Assembly: GCF_017876405.1 (NCBI RefSeq)
Contig: NZ_JAGINW010000001.1
Span: 7,143,203-7,207,202 of the forward strand
Direction of reading: 5' to 3'
DNA from: Kibdelosporangium banguiense
GTDB lineage: Bacteria > Actinomycetota > Actinomycetes > Mycobacteriales > Pseudonocardiaceae
DNA: 64,000 bases
Shown here: one piece after another, positions 50,752 to 59,514 of the stretch
Numbering within the stretch: the first letter of the stretch is position 1
Layout: the number at the start of each line of letters is the position of its first letter
Notes under the pieces: generated by a model
The model's database searches: none
The model's input: the letters and a program-made list of their open reading frames with translations, nothing else
What the model was told of the DNA's origin: nothing
Translations under genes and position numbers: made by a program

Positions 50752-51540
50752 AAGGATCAACGCGCCCAGCGCGATGACGACGACGAGTGGCCCGATCGTG
50801 TCGACCCATCCGGCGACGGCAGTCTGCACTTCGCCGAAACCGTCCACGATCGGGTCCTCGGCATTTCCGTCCGCATGGAACAACAGCAGTTCGTACACGC
50901 CGTAATAAGCGACATACAGTCCGGCAAGGACAAGGATCGCGCCGCCGATACGGTTGACATACGGCAGAATTCGCCGAATTCGGGCAGTCACGGCGGTTCC
51001 GGCCAGAGCCACGGACACTGCCAGCACGCCGACCACCAATGCCATGCCGAGCCCATAGGTCACGTATGCGGCAATACCGGTGAAGATCGATCCGGCCCGG
51101 AACGTCGCGCTTGTCACGGCCAGGAAAGGCCCGATCGTGCACGACAACGAGACGATCGCGTATCCGAGGCCGTAGGTGAACATCGAACCCAGCCGCGCGG
51201 TCGGCGCGCCTTTCCCGATTCTCGGCAGCGTGATCTCGTGACCGGCCAGCATGAGACCGCCCAGGACGGCCATGCCCAGCCCGATCACCACGGTCACCGC
51301 GGGCATGTACTGCATCACCGAACTGCCCAGTGGCGTGATGACCAGGCCGAACGCGCCGAACACGACCACGAAGCCAAGCGCCATCAACAGTGTCGCGCCC
51401 AACGCCCGCAGGACCGCGGCCATGGTCGTACGTTGCTCGCCTGTCACCACCAGCGCGAGGTACGCGGGCAGCATGGCGAAGCCACACGGATTGACCGCCG
51501 CGAGCATGCCCGCGCCCAGTGCCAGCCCCAGGATGTCCAT
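50707..51540 (-). CDS. CcdA-like thiol:disulfide transmembrane reductase
   Basis: 277 residues, six or seven hydrophobic segments. The two redox cysteines lie in 'AAVNPCGFAMLPAYLAL' and 'AIVSLSCTIGPFLAVTSATF', the family signature. It passes reducing equivalents from cytoplasmic thioredoxin across the membrane. It directly abuts the TlpA-like lipoprotein gene with no intervening base, so the pair delivers electrons to that protein, probably for cytochrome c maturation or envelope disulfide repair. The 3' end overlaps the convergent peptidase gene by 45 bp. Confidence 0.88.
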   Translation of the reverse strand: MDILGLALGAGMLAAVNPCGFAMLPAYLALVVTGEQRTTMAAVLRALGATLLMALGFVVVFGAFGLVITPLGSSVMQYMPAVTVVIGLGMAVLGGLMLAGHEITLPRIGKGAPTARLGSMFTYGLGYAIVSLSCTIGPFLAVTSATFRAGSIFTGIAAYVTYGLGMALVVGVLAVSVALAGTAVTARIRRILPYVNRIGGAILVLAGLYVAYYGVYELLLFHADGNAEDPIVDGFGEVQTAVAGWVDTIGPLVVVIALGALILLGWVGTRAARARRR

Positions 51541-52104
51541 CTAACCTGCCGTCAGCTGGCTGACCTTCTCGTTGAGCCCTTGCTCGGTCAGCTGCTGTTT
51601 GACGATCTCGATGCTGCCATTGGGATAGATGAACGCGTACGCCGGCTGCTGGGTGATCCCGAACCGGGTCCACACCGCCGCGTCCAGGTCGGCCAGGTGC
51701 TGGAAGCCGCTGACCTCGTTCTCGGCCACGAACTTCTTCATCGCGGGCAGCTGGTCCTGGGCGCCCACCCCCACGAACGTGATCTTTCCGGCGTTCTGCT
51801 TGGCCAGCGCGCCCAGGTGCGGCGCCTCGCCCTGGCATCGCGGGCACCACGGCGCCCAGAACCAGAGCACGCCTGCCTTGCCGGCCATACTCGCACCGGA
51901 GAACTCCTGGTCGTCCAGGGTTTTCGCGGTGAACCGGAGCTTCTCGGGAGCCTTGCTGCTGCCCTGCGCGGCCGAGCCAGGCGCCGGCGCGGGCGGCGAG
52001 CCTGACGGAGTCCCCGAAGGAGTCCCCGGAGGAGTCACAGTGCCGCATGCGGTGAGCACCGAGGTCAGCAGGACGACCACAAACAGAGTTCTCACCGGAC
52101 CCAT
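51541..52104 (-). CDS. TlpA/ResA-like thioredoxin lipoprotein
   Basis: 187 residues. Signal peptide with lipobox L-T-A-C20, then a Pro/Gly/Ser linker (about 21-50), then a thioredoxin fold with the active site W-C87-P-R-C90. 'FGITQQPAYAFIYPNG' holds the cis-proline. A membrane-anchored extracytoplasmic thiol reductase; its partner is the adjacent CcdA-like protein. Start ATG 52104. Confidence 0.9.
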   Translation of the reverse strand: MGPVRTLFVVVLLTSVLTACGTVTPPGTPSGTPSGSPPAPAPGSAAQGSSKAPEKLRFTAKTLDDQEFSGASMAGKAGVLWFWAPWCPRCQGEAPHLGALAKQNAGKITFVGVGAQDQLPAMKKFVAENEVSGFQHLADLDAAVWTRFGITQQPAYAFIYPNGSIEIVKQQLTEQGLNEKVSQLTAG

Positions 52105-52163
52105 CCTGCTCCATCGGCCGGTCGCCGGTCGACCAGATGAGTCCCGGACATAGGGTGATGGGC

Positions 52164-53006
52164 ATGCCGAAGGGCCCGAAAGTGCGTGGTGGCCGCTGCC
52201 AGGTCCGATTCGGTACGGCCGAGCTCATCCGTGATCTCGACCGGCCGAACGGCTGGCTGCTCAGCGTGGACGGGGTCGCCCAGTCCTATGTCGACCTGGA
52301 CGATCCGAAGCACCTGGAGTTCGACTACGTCCGGCGGATCGCCGACGTGATCGACTGCCTGCCCGACGGGCCGTTCCAGACGCTGCACGTCGGCGGCGGC
52401 GCGTGCACGTTGCCGCGCTACCTGGCCGCGACCCGCCCAGGCTCCAGCCAGCTCGTGTTCGATCCCGACGGTGAGCTTGTCGAATTCGTCCGCGAACGGC
52501 TTGATCTGCGCAGCGTGCCGCGGTTACGTGTGCGCGTGTCCGATGGCCGGGACGGCGTGGCCACCAGGCGGGACGACTCCGCCGACCTGCTGGTACTCGA
52601 CGCGTTCGTGTCGGCCGCGATGCCCAGCCGGTTGATGACGGTCGAGTTTCTCCGTGACGTCGCCCGTGTTCTGCGCTCGACCGGGACGTTCCTGGCCAAC
52701 ATCTCCGACGGTCCGGGCCTGGCGTTCGTCAAACGTGTGGTCGCGACCGTGGCGGACGTGTTCGACGACGTTCTCCTGCTGGCCGATCCCGCGGTGTTGC
52801 GCGGGCGCCGGTTCGGCAACCTGGTGATCGCCGCGTCGGACACACCACTGCCGGTGCAGGACGTGACCCGTAGGGCGGCTTCGGCCGCGTTCCCGGCCCG
52901 GCTTGTCATCGGTGACAAGGTCCACGAGTTCCGTCAGGGTGCCAAACCGATCACCGACGCAGCGGTGATCACCACGCCGACGCCGTCGAAGAACGCCTTT
53001 ACCTAG
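52164..53006 (+). CDS. spermidine-synthase-like methyltransferase-fold protein
   Basis: 280 residues with a Rossmann fold of the spermidine-synthase/fused-MFS type ('TLHVGGGACTLPRYLAATRP', 'LVFDPDGELVEFVRERL', 'DLLVLDAFVSAAMPSRLMT'). The 'DLDDPKHLEFDYVRRI' opening matches actinobacterial SpeE-like proteins that lack the classical polyamine-binding residues, so real spermidine synthesis is doubtful. ATG 52164 with TAGGG 8 bp upstream is preferred; GTG 52155 and ATG 52158 are in frame. Starts 59 bp from the divergent TlpA gene. Confidence 0.78.
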   Translation: MPKGPKVRGGRCQVRFGTAELIRDLDRPNGWLLSVDGVAQSYVDLDDPKHLEFDYVRRIADVIDCLPDGPFQTLHVGGGACTLPRYLAATRPGSSQLVFDPDGELVEFVRERLDLRSVPRLRVRVSDGRDGVATRRDDSADLLVLDAFVSAAMPSRLMTVEFLRDVARVLRSTGTFLANISDGPGLAFVKRVVATVADVFDDVLLLADPAVLRGRRFGNLVIAASDTPLPVQDVTRRAASAAFPARLVIGDKVHEFRQGAKPITDAAVITTPTPSKNAFT

Positions 53007-53133
53007 GGCGTTCCTCCTAAGGGCTCAGGGGGTCGAAGTACATCCCCTGTGGTACGCGTACGCCCAGGTCAGAGCCTGAAGTGTCCACTCCGGGCCGATG
53101 ATCTTCGACGGCGTTGCCGACACGATTGCCGGT

Positions 53134-54573
53134 ATGAAGCGAAGGGGATTTCTGACGCTGGCGGCATTCGCGGGGCTGGCTCTGGCCGGGTGCGGGGGCA
53201 ACGCGGGGTCGATGACGTTCGGCAACCGGCTACGAATACCGGAGCTGCTCGATCCGGCCGTGGGACCGGACGGCGTGAAGCGATTCGATCTGGCACTGCA
53301 GGCCGGGCAAACCGAGTTCATGGCCGGCAAGCCGGTGCCGACGTGGGGCGTGAACGGCAGCTATCTCGGGCCGACACTACGGGTCAGGCGCGGCGACCAG
53401 GTCGCCATGGCGGTGTTCAACCGGCTCAGTGAGGCAAGCACGTTGCACTGGCACGGAATGCGGCTGCCGGCCGCGATGGATGGCGGGCCGCACCAGATGA
53501 TCGCGCCCGGCGCCATCTGGCGTCCACAGTGGAAGGTCGACCAGCCGGTCGGGACCACTTGGTACCACCCGCATCCGCATGAGAAGACCGCTCTGCACGT
53601 GTACCGGGGACTGGCCGGGATGATCCAGATCGAGGACGGCCCGACCGGCCTGCCGGACCGGTACGGGGTGGACGACATCCCGATCATCCTGCAGGACAAG
53701 CTGATCGACTCGGACGGCACCGTCAGCGAGCACTTCGGCGGCACGTTCGGCATGCTGGGCGAGCAGATCGTGGTCAACGGAACATACGACCCGTTCCTGG
53801 AGGTCACCTCCACCCGGGTACGGCTGCGGATCCTCAACGGGTCGAACGCCCGCAAGTACAACCTCGTCTTCGCCGACCAGCGGAAGTATTCGGTGGTCGC
53901 GAACGACGGGGGCCTGTTGCCCCAGCCGGTGCTGACCGATCAGGTGTCGATCACCCCGGGGGAGCGGATCGAGATCGTCGTGGAGTTCCAGCCAGGCGAA
54001 AGCGTGGTGCTGCGCAGTGCCAGCGGATCCGACGACATCGACGACGGCGACTTCGACCTGCTCAAGATCGTCGCGGCGGCCCGGCTCGACTCATCGGCCG
54101 CGGTGCCGGACCGGTTGCCCGCCCGGCCGCCGATCGAGGCGGTGGCCGGTGCTCGGGTGCGCAAGTTCACGCTGAGCGGCGCGTCGAAGATCAACGGCCG
54201 GGAGATGGACATGACCCGGATCGACGAGGTGATCCCGGCCGGTGCCCGGGAGGTCTGGGAGATCGAGAACATCGTCTACGCGCACAACCTGCACATCCAC
54301 GAGGTCGCCTTCCGGGTGCTGGACATCGACGGCCAAGCGCCGCCCGCCTGGATGCAGGGCCCGAAGGACACGGTATTCGTGCCAGGCAAGACAACAGTCA
54401 GGCTGGCGGTCGAGTTCGGCACGCACACCGACCCGGTGACGCCGTACATGTACCACTGTCACATCCTGCGGCACGAGGACAAAGGGATGATGGGGCAGTT
54501 CGTGATCGTCCCACCGGGAACCGAAGGCTCGGTCAGCCGGACGATCTCGATGGCGGGGCACGGGCATCACTGA
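53134..54573 (+). CDS. multicopper oxidase (CueO/SufI/bilirubin-oxidase type)
   Basis: 479 residues. 'MKRRGFLTLAAFAGLALAGC' combines an RR export motif with a lipobox-like LAGC. Three cupredoxin domains follow. All four copper-binding clusters are present: 'HWHGMRL', 'WYHPHPHEKT', 'HNLHIHEVAF' and 'YHCHILRHEDKGMMG' (the T1/T3 H-C-H with a downstream methionine). The third cluster reads H-N-L-H-I-H, where many laccases have H-P-x-H-x-H. Likely a periplasm-equivalent copper or phenol oxidase. ATG 53134 is the start; the open frame to 53098 has no support. Confidence 0.88.
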   Translation: MKRRGFLTLAAFAGLALAGCGGNAGSMTFGNRLRIPELLDPAVGPDGVKRFDLALQAGQTEFMAGKPVPTWGVNGSYLGPTLRVRRGDQVAMAVFNRLSEASTLHWHGMRLPAAMDGGPHQMIAPGAIWRPQWKVDQPVGTTWYHPHPHEKTALHVYRGLAGMIQIEDGPTGLPDRYGVDDIPIILQDKLIDSDGTVSEHFGGTFGMLGEQIVVNGTYDPFLEVTSTRVRLRILNGSNARKYNLVFADQRKYSVVANDGGLLPQPVLTDQVSITPGERIEIVVEFQPGESVVLRSASGSDDIDDGDFDLLKIVAAARLDSSAAVPDRLPARPPIEAVAGARVRKFTLSGASKINGREMDMTRIDEVIPAGAREVWEIENIVYAHNLHIHEVAFRVLDIDGQAPPAWMQGPKDTVFVPGKTTVRLAVEFGTHTDPVTPYMYHCHILRHEDKGMMGQFVIVPPGTEGSVSRTISMAGHGHH

Positions 54574-54638
54574 CGATGTGTGCGTTAGCGAAGGCTGGGT
54601 ACTCAGAGTGAAGGACCAAACCGAAGGGAGAGGTTCCG

Positions 54639-55070
54639 ATGCGAGTACGTCGGCTGACGACTGTCATTGCGTGTGTCCCGTTGGGACTGGCACTGGGTGT
54701 CGGCACCGCAGTCGCCGCGACAGCTCCATGCGGCAACGCCGCGAAGGCCTGCCTGGACCTGTCGGCCAACCAGGCATGGTTGATGGACAACGGTGCGGTC
54801 ACATATGGCCCGGTCCCGGTCACGCATGGGAAGGCCGGCTACGAGACACCACCTGGAACGTTCAAGGTGACCTGGAAGGACATCGACCACAAGAGCAGTG
54901 AGTTCGGCAACGCGCCGATGCCGTACTCGGTGTTCTTCAACGGCGGCATCGCGTTCCACCAGGGCAGCCTGAAGCAGAAGTCCCACGGCTGCGTGCATCT
55001 GGCCAAGTCCGCGGCCCAGAAGTTCTACGGGAACCTGCGTCCCGGTGATGTGGTCCAGGTTGTCCGGTAA
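54639..55070 (+). CDS. L,D-transpeptidase (YkuD) family protein
   Basis: 143 residues. Signal peptide about 1-27 (ending AVAA), then a YkuD domain: 'GYETPPGTFKV', H107, and the catalytic 'S-H-G-C118-V-H' block. It is a minimal, single-domain secreted enzyme that makes 3-3 peptidoglycan cross-links or attaches proteins to peptidoglycan. ATG 54639 follows GAAGGGAGAGG. Confidence 0.87.
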   Translation: MRVRRLTTVIACVPLGLALGVGTAVAATAPCGNAAKACLDLSANQAWLMDNGAVTYGPVPVTHGKAGYETPPGTFKVTWKDIDHKSSEFGNAPMPYSVFFNGGIAFHQGSLKQKSHGCVHLAKSAAQKFYGNLRPGDVVQVVR

Positions 55071-55170
55071 CGGAATCCGGTCACTCTCGCGATAGGGATC
55101 GTCGCTTGGTGTGCGTTTCACAGGGTCTGATGTGGAATGCGTCAACCGGGTGCCTACACTGCGATCTGAC

Positions 55171-55189
55171 TTAGGCTTGGCTTTCCTAA
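55171..55189. promoter_or_regulatory. IdeR/DmdR iron box
   Basis: TTAGGCTTGGCTTTCCTAA matches the actinobacterial iron-box consensus TTAGGTTAGGCTAACCTAA at 15 of 19 positions, with the outer arms intact. It lies 18 bp upstream of the first permease gene, so the siderophore-import operon should be repressed by an iron-loaded IdeR/DmdR1 regulator. Confidence 0.88.
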
Positions 55190-55207
55190 TGAGGATCTTG
55201 TGGTGAG

Positions 55208-56212
55208 GTGGCGGTGATCGGACGGCGGCGCGTGCTGGTGCTGGTGGGCGCCTGTGTGCTGGCGATTCTGGCGGTCATTGCCAGCCTTGCCGTCGGCAAC
55301 CTTGACATACCGCTGCGGGACGTCTGGACTGCGCTGTTCAGTCCGGACGATTCCGCACACACGTTGATTGTCCGTACGCAGCGCGTGCCGCGAACGGTGC
55401 TGGGTGTGGTCGCTGGGGCCGCGCTTGCCGTCGCGGGCGTGCTGATGCAGAGCCTGACCCGTAACCCGCTCGCCGACCCGCGGATCATGGGCGTGAGTTC
55501 GGGGGCGTCGCTCGGCGTGGTCATTGCGATCACCCTGTTCGGCATCGAGACGCTGCCTGGTTATGTCTGGTTCGGGATTGTCGGCGCGCTCGCGAGCGGC
55601 ACGCTTGTGTACTCGTTGGCTGCGCGCACACGCAGCGGCTCGAGCCCGGTGACGCTGGCGCTTGTCGGTGCTGCGCTCAACGCATCGTTCGGCGCGGTTG
55701 TCATCGCGATCCTGACTGTGGATGCGCAGACGTTCGATCAGTACCGGTTCTGGGTGATCGGTTCCCTGACAGGGCGACCGGCCGAGGTGACGTTCTCCGT
55801 CCTGCCGTTCATCGTGGCCGGGTTGGTGCTGGCCGCCGTCTGCGCGCGAGGGCTCGACGCGTTGGCGCTCGGTGATGACGTCGCCGTCGGATTGGGCAGC
55901 CGCGTTGGCTTTACGCGCGTGACCGCTGCGGCCTCGTCGGTGCTGCTGACTGGTGCGGCCGTCGCGGCAACCGGGCCGATCGGGTTCGTCGGCCTCGCAG
56001 TGCCGCACTTCGCTCGCGCGCTCGTCGGTAGCGACCACCGATGGCTGCTCGCGGTCAGCCTGCCGCTGGGCACGGCGTTCCTGCTGGGTTCGGACGTGAT
56101 CGGCCGGGTGATCCTGCTGCCGGACGAGATCCGAGCCGGTGTGATCACCGCGGTGCTGGGCGCGCCGATCCTGCTGATGCTGGTGCGTCGTCCGCGGCTG
56201 GTGACGGCGTGA
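55208..56212 (+). CDS. FecCD-family iron-siderophore permease (first subunit)
   Basis: 334 residues, about nine or ten hydrophobic segments. 'RVPRTVLGVVAGAALAVAGV' and 'LMQSLTRNPLADPRIMGVSS' are the FecCD signature; 'ATGPIGFVGLAVPHFARALVG' and 'LPLGTAFLLGSDVIGR' are the later conserved loops contacting the ATPase. GTG 55208 or GTG 55214 could be the start. First gene of a three-gene import operon behind the iron box; its stop overlaps the second permease start (GTGA). Confidence 0.9.
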   Translation: MAVIGRRRVLVLVGACVLAILAVIASLAVGNLDIPLRDVWTALFSPDDSAHTLIVRTQRVPRTVLGVVAGAALAVAGVLMQSLTRNPLADPRIMGVSSGASLGVVIAITLFGIETLPGYVWFGIVGALASGTLVYSLAARTRSGSSPVTLALVGAALNASFGAVVIAILTVDAQTFDQYRFWVIGSLTGRPAEVTFSVLPFIVAGLVLAAVCARGLDALALGDDVAVGLGSRVGFTRVTAAASSVLLTGAAVAATGPIGFVGLAVPHFARALVGSDHRWLLAVSLPLGTAFLLGSDVIGRVILLPDEIRAGVITAVLGAPILLMLVRRPRLVTA

Positions 56213-57213
56213 CGCGTCTCGTTCTGCGGCCTGTTCCGGCCGTGTCGTTCACCCTGCATCGCCGTGGCATCGTCGCGGGCGTCGGGTTGCTCATCGCGCT
56301 TGTGCTGGCGGTGCTCGCGTCACTGAGCATCGGGTCCACATTCGTCGAGCCGGGTGACGTGGTCAGGGCCATCTTCGACATTCCGACCTGGGCCGAGAAG
56401 ACCATCGAGTTGCGTACGCCACGGATCGTGCTCGCGATCGTCGTCGGCGCGGCTCTTGGGCTTGCCGGTGCGTTGCTGCAAGGTGTCAGCCGTAACCCGC
56501 TGGCCAGCCCGGACGTGATTGGTGTGTCCCAAGGCGCGGGCCTGGCTGCGAGCCTCGTCATTGTCGCCGGGGCACCGATCGCCGTGCTGCCGCCGGCGGC
56601 ATTGGCTGGTGGCCTGGGCGCAGCAGCGATCGTGCTGTTGTTCGGATCTGGGCGTGGGAACCGTTTTGTGCTTGCCGGGATCGCGGTCGCGGTGGCGCTA
56701 CGGGCGTTGACCGAGCTCGTCATCGTGGGGGCGGCGCCGATCGACGGGCAGCGCGCGCAGATCTGGATCATCGGCACGCTCGCCGGTTGGGGTTACGACG
56801 AAGCGCTCGTTGTCGCTGTGGTCATCGCGGTGCTGACTCCCGTGCTCTTCTGGGCAGGTCGCGCGCTCGACACGTCGGCTTTGTCAGATGACGTGGCGCG
56901 TGCGATCGGAGTCCGGGTTGGCGCACGGCGAGTTGTCATGGCCATATCCGGCGTATTGCTCGCGGCGTTTGCCACGGCACAGGTGGGTGCCGTGGACTTC
57001 GTCGCATTGGCAGCGCCACAAATCGCGCGTCGGTTGGCACGCGCCGAACGTCCGCCTCTGTTCTGCGCGGCCGTGACCGGAGCCCTGCTCACGGTCATCG
57101 CCGATACCGCGGCCCGAACGATGTTCGCGCCGACTCAACTCCCGGTGGGTGTCCTGACAGCCGCTTTGGGCGGCCCTTACCTGATCTGGTTGCTAGTGCG
57201 CCGCAAGCGCTGA
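56209..57213 (+). CDS. FecCD-family iron-siderophore permease (second subunit)
   Basis: 334 residues with the same fold as its neighbour: 'LRTPRIVLAIVVGAALGLAG', 'LLQGVSRNPLASPDVIGVSQ', and the helices after them. The GTG start at 56209 is set by the 4-bp overlap; the open frame upstream lies in the first permease. The ATPase-contact loop 'VGAVDFVALAAPQIARRLA' is less canonical than in subunit one (P-x-x-F-x-G-L is altered). The two subunits form the heterodimeric membrane pore. Confidence 0.9.
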   Translation: MTRLVLRPVPAVSFTLHRRGIVAGVGLLIALVLAVLASLSIGSTFVEPGDVVRAIFDIPTWAEKTIELRTPRIVLAIVVGAALGLAGALLQGVSRNPLASPDVIGVSQGAGLAASLVIVAGAPIAVLPPAALAGGLGAAAIVLLFGSGRGNRFVLAGIAVAVALRALTELVIVGAAPIDGQRAQIWIIGTLAGWGYDEALVVAVVIAVLTPVLFWAGRALDTSALSDDVARAIGVRVGARRVVMAISGVLLAAFATAQVGAVDFVALAAPQIARRLARAERPPLFCAAVTGALLTVIADTAARTMFAPTQLPVGVLTAALGGPYLIWLLVRRKR

Positions 57214-57227
57214 TCGAAAGGAAAACC

Positions 57228-58154
57228 ATGCGGAAGATCGCGACGCTGGTCGCTGCCGCGCTCGTGCTGAGCGCGTGCGGGACTGGCACCACCCCGCCTG
57301 GCGGAGGCGCCGCGCCCGCTTCCGGCCAGACGCGGACCATCAAGCACGCCATGGGCGAGACCCAGGTCCCGGTTACCCTTCAGCGCGTTGTCGTGCTGGA
57401 CACCGACAAGCTGGACACGATGTTCACGCTCGGCCTCACCCCGGCCGGTGCCGCCCAGGCGTCGCAGAACACCAAGATCCCCACCTATCTCGGGCCGGGT
57501 TTCGCCGGTGTGAAAGCGGTCGGCACCACGCAGGAGCCTGACCTCGACGCGATCCGCGCACTGCAGCCGGACCTGATCCTCGGTTCGAAGTTCCGCCAGG
57601 AGAAGTTCTACAACGAGCTCACCACGATCGCGCCGACTGTGTTCACCGAGCTGGTCGGCGTGACCTGGAAGGAGAACTTCCTGCTGGACGCCGACGCTCT
57701 GGGCAAGAAGGCGGAAGCCCAGGCCGCGCTGGACAAGTACAAGCAGCGCGCCGCGGACCTCAAGCGCACCAGCCAGAAGGTGTCGATCGTGCGGTTCATG
57801 CCCGACGAGATCCGGGTGTACGGCCCGGAGTCGTTCTCCGGCATCGTGCTCGGCGACGCGGGCGTGCCACGGCCCGAACGCCAGCAGCTCGCCGACAAGA
57901 AGGACAAGCGCTTCGACAAGGTCAGCCCGGAACGTGTCCAGGAAGTCGACGGCGACGTGATCTTCGTGTCCGCCTACGGCGAGAAGGCCGCCCAGCGCCA
58001 GGCCGAGATCACCGCTGGTCCACTGTGGACGAAGTTGTCCGCGGTCGCGGCCGGCCGGTCCTATGTGGTCGACGACGAGGTCTGGATGCTCGGTATCGGC
58101 GTCACCGCCGCCGGCAAGATCCTCGACGACCTGACCAAGCACCTCACCGCGTGA
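57228..58154 (+). CDS. siderophore-binding lipoprotein of the ABC importer
   Basis: 308 residues. Lipobox L-S-A-C17 after a short signal peptide, then a Gly/Pro-rich linker and the two lobes of a class III (FecB/FhuD-like) binding protein ('RVVVLDTDKLDTMFTLGLTP', 'DLDAIRALQPDLILGSKF', 'GRSYVVDDEVWMLGIGVTAA'). It delivers a ferric siderophore to the permeases upstream. RBS GAAAGGA precedes the ATG. The operon then ends in a terminator: no ATPase gene is present, so one encoded elsewhere must be shared. Confidence 0.9.
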   Translation: MRKIATLVAAALVLSACGTGTTPPGGGAAPASGQTRTIKHAMGETQVPVTLQRVVVLDTDKLDTMFTLGLTPAGAAQASQNTKIPTYLGPGFAGVKAVGTTQEPDLDAIRALQPDLILGSKFRQEKFYNELTTIAPTVFTELVGVTWKENFLLDADALGKKAEAQAALDKYKQRAADLKRTSQKVSIVRFMPDEIRVYGPESFSGIVLGDAGVPRPERQQLADKKDKRFDKVSPERVQEVDGDVIFVSAYGEKAAQRQAEITAGPLWTKLSAVAAGRSYVVDDEVWMLGIGVTAAGKILDDLTKHLTA

Positions 58155-58158
58155 GACT

Positions 58159-58193
58159 CAGTCAGGGGTGCCCCTTCCCGGCACCCCTGACTG
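58159..58193. terminator. intrinsic terminator of the siderophore operon
   Basis: Perfect 14-bp stem, CAGTCAGGGGTGCC with its complement, around a 7-base loop. It begins 5 bp after the binding-protein stop and precedes the convergent snapalysin gene. Confidence 0.9.
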
Positions 58194-58205
58194 GGTTTGC
58201 CCTCG

Positions 58206-58766
58206 TCAGAAGGCGGCTTCGGAGACCACGACGCTCGTGTCGACGGTCTTCAAGGTGCCCGCGTAGTTACGTTGCACGCGGGCAGCCTCTGACGCGTTCG
58301 GCGTCCGGCTCTTGCAGTCCACGCCCCCGGTCGACCCGGACATCAGCGAGGAGCACGGTCCCGGCTTGATATCGGGCAGGCCCAGGCTGTGGCCCATTTC
58401 GTGGGCGGCGATCCGGATCACGTCGTACCCGTCGTCCACCGCTTCGCGGCCCATCCAGACGGTGACCTGCTGCCCCGGACGGACCGGGCCGAGATTCGCC
58501 CGCGGCCAGCCGGGGTCGGCCACGAACCGGATGTTGGCCCGCTGGCCAGAGGTCGCCTTCTTGATCTGGACGTTGGACACCGCGGCGTTCCAGATCCCCA
58601 CCGCGGCGGATATCTGGCTGCTGTACTGCGTGGACTGGCTGTCGTCGTAGGTGAGACTTGTCGCCAGTATTTCGGCCGCGGCGGCGGATGGCGCCGATAC
58701 GACCGTGGTGACCGGCAGCACCAGGGCGGTGGCTGCGAGGGCACCGGCGAATGTGCGTCGAAGCAC
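58206..58766 (-). CDS. snapalysin-type zinc metalloprotease (M7)
   Basis: 186 residues. Signal peptide about 1-31, and almost no propeptide. The zinc motif is H122-E-M-G-H126-S-L-G-L-P-D132, the H-E-x-x-H-x-x-G-x-x-D of snapalysins, with aspartate as third ligand. 'PGPCSSLMSG' follows as the Met-turn region and C138/C151 may form the disulfide. Secreted small neutral protease of about 16 kDa when mature. ATG 58766 with AAGGAG upstream. Confidence 0.9.
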   Translation of the reverse strand: MLRRTFAGALAATALVLPVTTVVSAPSAAAAEILATSLTYDDSQSTQYSSQISAAVGIWNAAVSNVQIKKATSGQRANIRFVADPGWPRANLGPVRPGQQVTVWMGREAVDDGYDVIRIAAHEMGHSLGLPDIKPGPCSSLMSGSTGGVDCKSRTPNASEAARVQRNYAGTLKTVDTSVVVSEAAF

Positions 58767-58908
58767 GGTTCACTCCTTGGGTGCAGGGTTCGGAGGAGCC
58801 TCTTACTTCAGGCGCCCGGTACGGCCTTGGGTTGTCCGCGCGGACGCCATAGCTCGATGTTATGGCGGCGTTTCGGTCCGCAAAACCCGCCGTTCGTCCT
58901 TACCTGGG

Positions 58909-59505
58909 TCAGCCGTTCAGAACGGCGTTCGCCCGCAGCGCGGCCTGGGTACGGCTGGGCACACCCAGCTTGGCCAGGACATTTCCGACATGCACCTTCA
59001 CGGTGCGTTCGGCAAGGCCGAGTTCGGTGGCGATGTCGCGATTGGACAGTCCGATGCCCAGCATTGCCAGGACATCGCGCTCACGGGGCGTGAGATCGGG
59101 GCGTTCGGGGGCGCAGAGGGCGTCGGCGGCGGCCGGGCTGACGACGGTCATTCCGTCGTGGACGCCGCGTACGGCTGCGGCAAGCTCAGTTCCGGTGGAA
59201 TCTTTGAGCACGAACCCTGACGCGCCTTCGGTCAACGCCTGCCTGATCTCGCGGCTACGGCCGATCGTGGTCAGCATGAGCACACGCGGGCCGTCTCCGG
59301 GCAGCTGCCGCAGGGTCTCGATACCGCTCATATCGGGCATGTAGAGGTCCAGCAGGATCACGTCGACGGACGCGTCCCACGCGGCGAGCAGCTCGGCGCC
59401 GGTGGCGTACTGGCCGACGACGTCGATGTCAGGCTGGGTGGCGAGGATCAGCGCCAGGCCTTCCCGGACCAACGCCTGGTCGTCGACCACCACAACGCGT
59501 ACCAC
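58909..59505 (-). CDS. NarL/LuxR-type response regulator
   Basis: 198 residues. Receiver domain with D8/D9, phospho-acceptor D53 in 'VILLDLYMPDMSG', and K101 region 'GFVLKDS'. The C-terminal LuxR helix-turn-helix is 'LTPRERDVLAMLGIGLSNRD' through 'LAERTVKVHVGNVLAKLGV'. Its sensor is not adjacent; the histidine kinase at 61442, 1.9 kb away beyond a TetR-MFS pair, is the obvious candidate. Confidence 0.9.
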   Translation of the reverse strand: MVRVVVVDDQALVREGLALILATQPDIDVVGQYATGAELLAAWDASVDVILLDLYMPDMSGIETLRQLPGDGPRVLMLTTIGRSREIRQALTEGASGFVLKDSTGTELAAAVRGVHDGMTVVSPAAADALCAPERPDLTPRERDVLAMLGIGLSNRDIATELGLAERTVKVHVGNVLAKLGVPSRTQAALRANAVLNG

Positions 59506-59514
59506 GGCGTCACT

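Noticed and set aside
50543..52228. 561-residue minus-strand frame over CcdA and TlpA
   Set aside because: Same strand but a different frame from two well-supported genes with redox motifs; it is a shadow.
52164..53006. true spermidine synthase
   Set aside because: The Rossmann core fits the superfamily, but the classical aminopropyltransferase substrate residues could not be seen, so only a family-level call is made.
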